From NCBI GenBank assembly GCA_905116865.2, contig CAJHNH020001093.1, positions 62,001 to 126,000 of the forward strand: a DNA stretch of 64,000 nucleotides, written 5' to 3'. Each line of letters begins with the position of its first letter. Position 1 is the stretch's first letter. Both the position numbers and the translations under genes were made by a program. Of the stretch, positions 56,852 to 64,000 are shown in pieces. The notes beneath the pieces are model-generated. The model did not search any database. It worked only from the letters and a program-made list of their open reading frames with translations, and was not told the origin of the DNA. This stretch comes from Candidula unifasciata (lineage: Eukaryota > Mollusca > Gastropoda > Stylommatophora > Geomitridae).

Positions 56852-57084
56852 GCTGTAAAGCAGTGTTGCGCTAGCAGCTGATAGCAATTAAAGTACGTTA
56901 CAAAATATTTATCGAGAGGCGAATAGTAGCAATAAAAAAAAAATTCTACCCGCATGCAAAGCCTAGCCAGTCTCTAATTCTCTTCCCCATATATTGCTCT
57001 GGTCTCCATTTATTTCTCTGGCCCAGTATGTTCCAGTACAGGGCCATACGTTTTTATTATCAGGTTAATAAACAAAATCCTGTC

Positions 57085-57440
57085 GTCGCATCAGAGGTTC
57101 CAGGTAGTTAGCGTCCTTTGAATATTTTCTCCCTGCAATGCCGGTATGTTGGGAAATGAACAGGCAGATAGACTGGTTGGTTCTGCATCACTTGGTGGCA
57201 AATTGACGCATGACAAGCTAGATATTCTAACGGCCCTCTGGAAGCGAGTAGACAGTGCGGAGGCACAACAGAACATCACAGTCTGAAGAGCAAAGTTCAT
57301 TAGGCTAACACTCAGAGAAGGGGTGAGATGGGCATGCAACCAGACTGTTACTGATACCGTCGGAATTGGAACTTTTCGCTTTTTGATGAAGATGGGGACG
57401 GAGCGCTTATGGGAATGTACTGCGATGTCTGTTCAACTCA
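57085..57440 (+). mobile_element. RNase H retrotransposon fragment (family C)
   Basis: Starts in the RNase H: FQVVSVL then FSPCNAGMLGNEQADRLVGS, followed by KLTHDKLDILTALWKRVDSA and VTDTVGIGTFRFLMKMGTER. 5' truncated; one frame is open for over 60 codons. Confidence 0.8.
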
Positions 57441-57832
57441 TAACTCACCAGGTTTTCTTAGTGCATGTCCTACCTAGCATCGTTTCCTCGCCTCCTGATT
57501 CAGTCACTGAATTTTGTTTTAACGCCATCGCCAGAGCTGCGCGGCTTCGTGATTACTCATATTAACCAAATGTATTTCATAAATTAGACCTGTTTTTCAC
57601 ACGACAGACACGCATGCATGCACATATACCTGAAACCAGCTGTGCTGTCAGGAGCGGTTACACGTTTTCTTTATTATTTTATGCATGTGGGCTATTCATG
57701 GCTGAGTTTACGGGTGGGAGTTTTCCCCGGGCAATTATACCGCCGACGTAGTTGCATATTGTGGGAGGCTGGCTGTGTGGAGTCGCGACTTTTTTTTTTT
57801 TTTTACATAATTAGATAGATAGTCCGCTCAAT

Positions 57833-57928
57833 TCTTCTTCTTCTTCTGCTTCTTCTTCTTCTTCTTCTTCTTCTTCTTCTTCTTCTTCTTCTTCTTCTTC
57901 TTCTTTCTTCTTTTTCTTCTTCTTCGAT
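57833..57928. repeat. (CTT)n microsatellite
   Basis: About 28 CTT units with one GCTT and one TTTC interruption. Confidence 0.95.
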
Positions 57929-58734
57929 TCAGTGGAAAAACAGAGGAGGCAGGTGGTTAGAACTCGTGAGTGGGTGAGTGACTTTCTACCCAACCAGGAC
58001 ATCACACAAGCGATAAACACCCGATGACACAATGTGCTACCATGTTGGCGAGGATCACCGTGGAGAGGCCCCAGAAACCGCGTTCAGCCTTTAGGTCATA
58101 TTTATGGCCAGGCTATATTGCGAGCCCTTGGAAAAGCCAGAGTAGGGCTTCAAATAACGAAAAAATTCATCCTAAAAAGGACGGGAAGTATATAACCCTT
58201 AACAAGACTTACACATAATAGTTAGATCTCGTTAGTTCAGCCTGCTTATATAGCGTTGGTTACATTATCTGTTTTGTGCACACATTTAAAGTCCAGCTTT
58301 TGATTCTGTCCTTCTTTGCGTATCATTACTGCCCCCATTATGGGAATTTTGCCGATGTAGTTATAAGCTTTCCTGGTTCTGATGAGTTTTCCCCAGGCTG
58401 TGAGGGTTATCACAGTACTTTTGGACTGTTAATCCTGGAAAGGATTAGCCGTTAGAAGGTCCCGTCAAAAACTTGTCCCTGTTTTCTTTCTGCAACGTCC
58501 ATTTTCTTCTTGTTCCGTGGTGATTGGGGGGGGGGGGGGGGTCCTTTTCGAGTGCAGTTCTCGGGTTTGCTGGTCCTTAAAAAAAAAATCATCGTATCGT
58601 CTGTTTCTGACAAGACAGCCGCAAGAAAATGTAAAATTTTATGTTTATACTTTTTTTTATGGCCAAGAATGATGTTATAAATTACGAAACGATCATTGTC
58701 AGGAAAACAAGTTCCATACCCCTAGTTGACATCC
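57929..58734. other. Intronic DNA, no gene recognised
   Basis: G16 run at 58526-58541. No motif found. Confidence 0.4.
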
Positions 58735-58930
58735 CAAAGAGGGTTTCAGGCTCACGTAGGGGTGGGAAAGAAAGGAAAGAATAGATTCACTGCCCTCTTA
58801 CATGTTATGGTCAGAGGCGACTAATTAGGCATTTTGCTTAATTCAGGTGCGTTGGTATGAAAGGCTGAGATATCGCAGCCTAGATTTAAACTACAACATG
58901 ACCAAAGGGCGAACTGCAGTAGAAGAAGTT
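58735..58930 (-). repeat. Family B-like repeat variant
   Basis: GGCTCACGTAGGGGTGGGAA, GAGGCGACTAATTAGGCATT and GAGATATCGCAGCCTAGATT resemble the 3' part of family B in reverse and also 33265-33350. Confidence 0.5.
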
Positions 58931-59214
58931 CTTGCCGTCTTTATCTCACAGACGATTTTTTGCAACATTTCTACTGTAGCTCTGCTGAGTTTGGTTTTTT
59001 TTTTCTTCGCCTGCGGTTGATAGGCCTTCGTTTTTACATCACTTTTTGTGACAGTTGATTTATGTTTGCGTAAGTTGGTGTTGTCATCTGTTTATATGTA
59101 GTCGTCCTTACTCTTTTATCCCCCTGACGGTTTCGCTGCCCGAGCTACTCATTTAAGTGCTTGGTGCTGCCCTGTGAGCTGTGTTTTTCATGAGGAATGT
59201 CTTCCATTTGTGCA

Positions 59215-59460
59215 GTGGTATTCAGTGTAGCCGGTTTACATGTGGGTTGGAGAAATACCTTATGTAATATTTGTACGTGTGTATAGCCAACTTATCTCTC
59301 CTGACTACGGCAAGTTGTATTTCTGCTGGCGACTATTAGATTTGGCGCCTCTAGCAACTGCTGTATGCATTTACTGCGTACGCATGTTTCTGGATTGCGC
59401 CGGGACAAATTGTTCACCAGTTTTTCAAATGGGACAGTGAGGGACATTTCATTTGATTTT
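59215..59460 (-). repeat. Uninterrupted paralogue of the repeat at 50.8-51.3 kb
   Basis: In reverse: CATTTGAAAAACTGGTGAAC, AATCCAGAAACATGCG, CAGTTGCTAGAGGCG, ACACGTACAAATATTAC, GTAAACCGGCTAC. It carries one copy of the 17-bp target and no LINE, so it represents the empty site. The 66-codon frame here belongs to the repeat. Confidence 0.8.
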
Positions 59461-60074
59461 CACTGGCACAGGAACGGAGCAAGTATGGGGTGACCTGATT
59501 GCAGTGAAGTTAAAACCTCGACTAAGACTACGATTCTGTTATCCCAATCAGTAATCCCCCTCCCCCACCCCAAATCCCTCTTTTCCGGTGTTATCCGTAT
59601 TATTATTATTCAGTAAGAATTGTTTGTTAGATTTTCCGTATCTTATGTTAGTTTTCAGCGCTGGATCGTGGTTGTTATGTTTCGCTGGTGGCTTATTTGT
59701 TCTCAGACATTTCTTTTCTGCGTTTCCTTGTGGTGTTATCTTGCACTGATGGCTAATTATTAATCTTAGGCTTCCGCCCTCGCTTCTCCGAACTGCTTCA
59801 TATTATGGTAGATTTTGCTTCTAGGTCAATGCAGTTGGAGCCTCGTTACATCATCCTGAGGACTGTATCCCTGGCCACGCCAGGACTCGCATATGTCTGT
59901 AAGTTAGGAAACTGAGGGATGAGTTCATAATGTAAACGCCAGTTTCACGCATTCCATTTATATACATGGGATGATGAGCAGGTCTGTTGATGATCAAGTA
60001 GTTTGCAGTAGCCACAGAGGGTAGTATTCATACACGCATGTCTTGACGTTATCCGCAGCTACTGATGTACTGGA

Positions 60075-60545
60075 GGCCGTGGCAGCATAGCGGCAAGAAG
60101 ATTTAGAGTTCAAATCCGCGTCTAGTCGGATTTGTTTACGACTGATCTTGGCTGCGAGATCGATCCAGCATTAAATGGATACGAGGTAATGTCATGGGAA
60201 GTAAAGACGGCCGGTGTGATGCTGACCTGATCACCAACCGAGTACCGATTGGTTTATTACAGTAAGATTTTAGCTTCATAAGTCCCATGCGCCACTGGCG
60301 TTAAAGGGCCTTTAAGTAGGTAAAGAAAAGGACCCATTTCCACGTCTTTAAGCGTATTGGTCATATATGACTAGACATGTATTTTATAGATAATTCAGCA
60401 CTCAGTTTGTAATATTGTCGGTCGCCTTTGTTTCCCAAGACTTTACCTGAAACCTACAAATAAGGCTAGCACGACATGGGAGCCAAAGTCATTCTTAAAG
60501 GAAGTCCGGCTCCCCCAGGACCCGCGACACCACGGCGGCTCCCAA
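60075..60545. repeat. Tail-to-tail inverted pair of SINE-A copies
   Basis: Plus copy 60075-60320 (GCCGTGGCAGCATAGCGGCA head to GGCGTTAAAGGGCC) and minus copy 60330-60545 (tail GGTCATATATGACTAG to head CACCACGGCGGCTCCC) are separated by about 10 bp. A transcript through both would fold into a long hairpin. Confidence 0.9.
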
Positions 60546-60859
60546 AAGGATCCTTTACTTAAAACGGCATGCGAACGAAATAGCGACACGGTTGCAAGGC
60601 AGAATGTACAGGCTGTTGCTGGCTGTATTATTAATACACAGATCCATACGATATTAATATACCTCAAGGGTCTGTATTGGCGTGTTCGTGACTCTGATTA
60701 CACATACCGGGTTTAGGACAGGTCATATCACAACACTTTCCTTGGCAGCAGATGCGAAACGCACGTTGTAAAAAATTTTGGGAAACTGAGGTCACTTTGT
60801 GAACAAGGCTGTTCAGAAATAACGATTACAAAACTGCGCACATTTGTAATAAATGACAC

Positions 60860-60995
60860 GCGCTTATAAGTCGACTCATCCTGAAATGATGCATGGAAAT
60901 ATCTTGGGAAGTTGAAACGATCGAAGTGATTTGATCACATCACCTTAATCGGGACACTGGCTTATTAGGGATAAAAAGTTCCTTTTCACTAGGGG
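60860..60995 (+). repeat. Degenerate SINE-A copy
   Basis: AAGTCGACTCATCCTGAAAT, ATATCTTGGGAAGTTGAAAC, GATCACATCACC. Weak match. Confidence 0.45.
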
Positions 60996-61089
60996 CTCAG
61001 ACGAGTCTACGGAAGTCTATCACCCACGACGTTCTGTTTCGTCCACAGCAAGCTCAAAGCTCTTTCAGCTGCTTCATACTATAGTGCAT

Positions 61090-61255
61090 GGCTGTTCAGC
61101 AAAGTTTACTCAGGGGCACAGTTTTTTTTAATGGGGATCGACACAGGCTAGAGGCCCGAGCCCAAGCATATAAAGATCGTTAAGACAGTACTACTGTTAA
61201 TGATCCATGGCCACTTGCTAGGCATTCGCGGGCCGCCAGTTGAATAGTCCCGTCA
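61090..61255. repeat. Repeat family G copy
   Basis: GGGGATCGACACAGGCTAGA ... CCACTTGCTAGGCATTCGCG GGCCGCCAGTTGAATAG. Matches 63405-63580. Confidence 0.55.
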
Positions 61256-61452
61256 TTCTTAAATTTGTCTGTTTTCCCTCTTTGTCCGTCCCCCCCCCCC
61301 TTTCCTTTCCACTCCCCACCCACCCAAATCTTTTTCTGTCTTTTTTCCCTTATTTATTTATTAGCAAAGAGGAGAGACAGAAGGGTGTGAACCATCCGGT
61401 TTATTATCTCAATGTGACCCAGGATTGATAGTGTACCGTTCGGAAATATTAT

Positions 61453-61453
<1 letters not shown>

Positions 61454-61521
<68 letters not shown>
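61454..61521. repeat. (GA)n microsatellite
   Basis: About 34 uninterrupted AG/GA units. Confidence 0.97.
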
Positions 61522-61526
<5 letters not shown>

Positions 61527-61659
61527 GCGATGATGCTAATATAAACTGATTAGAATCTACATTTGGCATGAAAATTGTAAAGACAGAAAATAGCGTGCCA
61601 GAAGCACTTGAGAGTGGAGCCGCTTGGTTGCCGTAACGGGGAAAACTAGTATTCTAGGC

Positions 61660-62640
61660 CAGTGGTTCCAAACTTTTTTCTCACATGCGGAACCGTTTTT
61701 ACAAATACTTCCAAAGATGGAGCTACTTAGGTCTGCCGTAATATGTCTCTTACACGTCTTTAATGCTGTTTAGAAGTAATGTTACAGAGCGGAAGAAGAG
61801 GGTAGATAGTACCGGATTGTAAAGGAATGATACATCTAAACACGTGCGTATGATGTCCGTGTAAACAAAATTACATATATTTGTTTTAAAAAAAATTGTG
61901 TGCATTAACACAAGTCAACTACCGCCAATACATGTGATATATTTTCAAATCTTAAACATGCATACAAATTCTTCCAAAGTCCAATAAAATAAAATCTGTT
62001 GCATACACCATATTTTATATTGTTGATGAGTCCAACAGTCAGGTCCATAAAATAACTTAGCAATCCTTTGATGAGATACCTATGGTTGCATTTTCTTGTC
62101 TTTCATTTGTGTGATTTCAGGTTCAGTTGAAAATTGCAATCTAATGTCTGGTTTTGTATTTAAGCGGCTTCTGTATTTGTATTTAGTAGCTGCGTAAGCT
62201 AAGAATCCTGATTTACATAAATATGTAAGAACAGCAACAGTACTGATTTTGCTTTCTCGGGCAGTATTTTGAATTCATCATGTAAATGCAGTAAAAACTC
62301 CAGTAAACTTTGGTTTTGAAACGCGAGTTGTTGTTTTTGTCCGCTGTGAGATATCAAGTCTATGGAAGCCTCGTAATCCACTGAGCCTGAGCTGGACGGA
62401 TTCTTTGTTCACGCTAAAAACATTCAATACCTATTTAAAATCATTAAACACCTCCTCTTAAGCTGTTAATCAACAATTAAAAGGAAAGTTTTTATCCATA
62501 ACGTAATTTATAGTTTTCTTATGTTATTTAGATTATTTGATTTCCTTAAATTTATATTTCTTTTCCTGGAGCGACCATGGAAAGTGCATGCAGAGCCGTT
62601 TTTCGCGTATAGCTCTTAGAGCGCAGGTTAAGAACCGTTG
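61660..62640 (-). mobile_element. hAT-superfamily DNA transposon remnant with 8-bp TSD
   Basis: The left end CAGTGGTTCCAAACTTTTTT and the right end read in reverse, CAACGGTTCTTAACCTGCGC, are typical hAT (Charlie-like) terminal inverted repeats. Flanks TTCTAGGC (61652-61659) and TTCTAGGG (62641-62648) match at 7 of 8 bases, the TSD length expected for hAT. At 981 bp it is a deletion derivative retaining only a C-terminal transposase piece. Confidence 0.88.
62080..62400 (-). pseudogene. hAT transposase C-terminal (dimerisation) domain, frameshifted
   Basis: Reads SLLEFLLHLHDEFKILPEKA KSVLLLF, then after a frameshift CKSGFLAYAATKYKYRSRLN and TKPDIRLQFS to a TAG at 62082-62080. This is the L-L-P-F ... 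Y-L-C-E-S-G-F-S ... K-x-K-x-R-x-R-L-N pattern of hATC/ZBED-type transposases. The catalytic core upstream is missing. Confidence 0.85.
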
Positions 62641-62891
62641 TTCTAGGGATCGGGAAGAGTACAGTTTGTGGGTAAACATGTTTACAGCGGTTCAAACACA
62701 CGCTGGTCCCAGATTGAAACACTGAGATTCCCACCACTGTTTACACGAGGATGATAGGCAACGGTACAGCCCACTTATTGGCTGATAATATACACATTAG
62801 GCGGGGGAGGCACATAAAGATTGGAGGAGAGAAGAAAAGATTGGGGGAGGCAAGAAAAGATTGGCGAAGGGGGTATGGAAATTGAGTAATG

Positions 62892-62892
<1 letters not shown>

Positions 62893-62926
<34 letters not shown>
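62893..62926. repeat. Poly(G) run of 34
   Basis: Uninterrupted G homopolymer inside a purine-rich segment (62800-62935) with repeated GATTGG-GGA motifs. It could form G-quadruplexes. Confidence 0.9.
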
Positions 62927-62927
<1 letters not shown>

Positions 62928-63117
62928 GTTGCTGTGACAAGATATGTTTTCAGTTTATAAATGTATTTGTGAAAGGCAGACGAAGAGGTTGAGCGGAACG
63001 AAACTGGTTGTGGGACTTCCTTAGGCACGAGAATACATTAGACAAGGGCCTAGAGTCTTCCCAGCGGCCAGTCAGCAAATGAACTGATACATGATGTTGA
63101 TGTAAGTTTAAAAAAAG

Positions 63118-63388
63118 GAACAATTGTCTATATCTTCAGGTGTATTGGGCATATAGGGATATGTCCCTATTTTATAGACCAATCGGCACTTGGTGGGTGA
63201 TGAAGTCAACACCACGCCGGCCGCCCTTACTTCCCATGACCCCTGGTACCCATTTAAGGCTGAGTCGACCTGGGAACCAAGGTCACATTAATTTAAAATA
63301 AAAAACAGTACGGCTCTGCCAGGACTTGAACCCACGACCTTCGGATCCGTAGGCGAGGGTCTGGCCTCTACACCACAGCGGCTCCAGA
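63118..63388 (-). repeat. SINE-A copy, full length and well preserved
   Basis: In reverse: GCCGCTGTGGTGTAGAGGCC (A box TGGTGTAGAGG), CGTGGGTTCAAGTCCTGGC (B box GGTTCAAGTCC), an A/T linker, CAGGTCGACTCAGCCTTAAA, CATCACCCACCAAGTGCCGA, and the tail CTATATGCCCAATACACC. A good reference copy for the family. Confidence 0.95.
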
Positions 63389-63404
63389 TTTTGATGTACA
63401 ACAG

Positions 63405-63580
63405 TGTTATTCGGTTAAGTCTAATCAGGGGCCAACATTCTGAAAATGAGGATCAGTGGCCTTAGCCTTAGTGTACACAGATCATCAGTACAGTACAACT
63501 GGCAGTGATCCGCGGGCCACTTGCTAGGCCACTCTGGGTCGGATTTGCTCCGCGGGCCGGCTGTTAAACTGGTGTATATA
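63405..63580. repeat. Repeat family G copy
   Basis: TTCGGTTAAGTCTAATCAGG ... CCACTTGCTAGGCCACTCTG ... CGCGGGCCGGCTGTTAAA. Class unknown; no coding motif. Confidence 0.55.
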
Positions 63581-63779
63581 TTTGGGAAAGAAATGGCGGG
63601 AACGGATTGTATTTGGTTGAGTTGGATATATACTTTCTGATGTGTCTGCCCCTGATTACAATTTACCATGCGAAGTCACTTCGTTATGACCAACTTTTCT
63701 GTTCAGTTATATATCATTGCACTGTGGGCACGTCTTGCTTGGGCTCGAAGGCCCTCTTTACCTTCTCTGTTTCTCTGGG

Positions 63780-63880
63780 GGCTGCGTTTTCTCGAGGCAT
63801 GGTGTCCGCATCGTGTGCTAGAGGTTCTGGGTTCAATACCCGGTAAGGGCTGGGATTTTTTCACACGTATTTGGACTTTT
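63780..63880 (+). repeat. tRNA-like SINE head
   Basis: GGCATGGTGTCCGCATCGTG and TCTGGGTTCAATACCCGG look like A and B boxes. There is no acceptor-stem complement, so it is a SINE head and not a tRNA gene. Confidence 0.5.
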
Positions 63881-64000
63881 AGTAATTTCCCCATGGTCTC
63901 TGGGTATTGAGATCAGACGCCCGTGTGCATTTTTGCGCACGTGAACAATCCATTGACAGTTGGAAATTGAAAAGAGAAGCCTAATGGCGCTGCCGGGACA

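Noticed and set aside
57833..58032. Minus-strand frame encoding a long Glu run
   Set aside because: It is the (CTT)n microsatellite read in reverse; no neighbouring exon or motif supports a protein.
59240..59440. 66-codon frame beginning MWVGEIPYV
   Set aside because: It lies within a repeat whose second copy (51.1 kb) does not preserve the frame.
59815..59912. Exon-like segment between TTCTAG and GTAAGT
   Set aside because: The translation (SMQLEPRYIILRTVSLATPG) does not match the missing MARCHF5 C-terminus or any family I know.

Overview
The window is eukaryotic and looks like animal genomic DNA. It holds long AT-rich noncoding stretches, many microsatellites and homopolymer runs, several families of tRNA-derived SINEs, broken non-LTR retrotransposons, and only two recognisable protein genes, both split by introns. 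The repeat style and gene structures suggest a lophotrochozoan, probably a mollusc (gastropod). That assignment is inference; no marker gene settles it.

Gene 1 (minus strand, coding exons from 30823 down to 15954) is a CPEB protein of the CPEB2/3/4 (Orb2-like) subfamily. Eight coding exons join in frame to a predicted 617-residue protein. It has a low-complexity N-terminus with an Ala tract, two RRMs and a C-terminal zinc-binding ZZ domain. Sequence below 15954 includes its 3' UTR, whose end I cannot fix. Gene 2 (plus strand, from 41062) is MARCHF5, a mitochondrial RING-CH E3 ubiquitin ligase. Four coding exons (186 codons plus one base) are present. The last third of the protein was not found and should lie beyond 64000. 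The two genes are divergently transcribed, with about 10.2 kb between start codons. Nothing suggests that their products work together.

Layout: 1-15.9 kb is AT-rich noncoding DNA with a 0.9 kb array of about 23-bp units at 7955-8841. 16-30.8 kb is CPEB exons and repeat-rich introns. 31-41 kb is intergenic and holds a fold-back inverted-repeat element (33.6-34.4 kb), a LINE fragment and a recent duplication at 38.9-39.4 kb. 41-47.3 kb is MARCHF5 exons and introns. 47.3-64 kb is almost entirely repeats, presumably a long MARCHF5 intron: SINE copies, LINE fragments, AT palindromes, a 12-plus-kb run of nested insertions and a hAT transposon remnant.

I found no new enzymatic or defence system. 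The most informative signals are structural: a LINE insertion with a 17-bp target-site duplication and a paralogous empty site in the window, a hAT remnant with matching 8-bp flanks, fold-back and palindromic sequences (one about 100 bp upstream of a CPEB splice acceptor), and a 21-bp tandem expansion inside a SINE.
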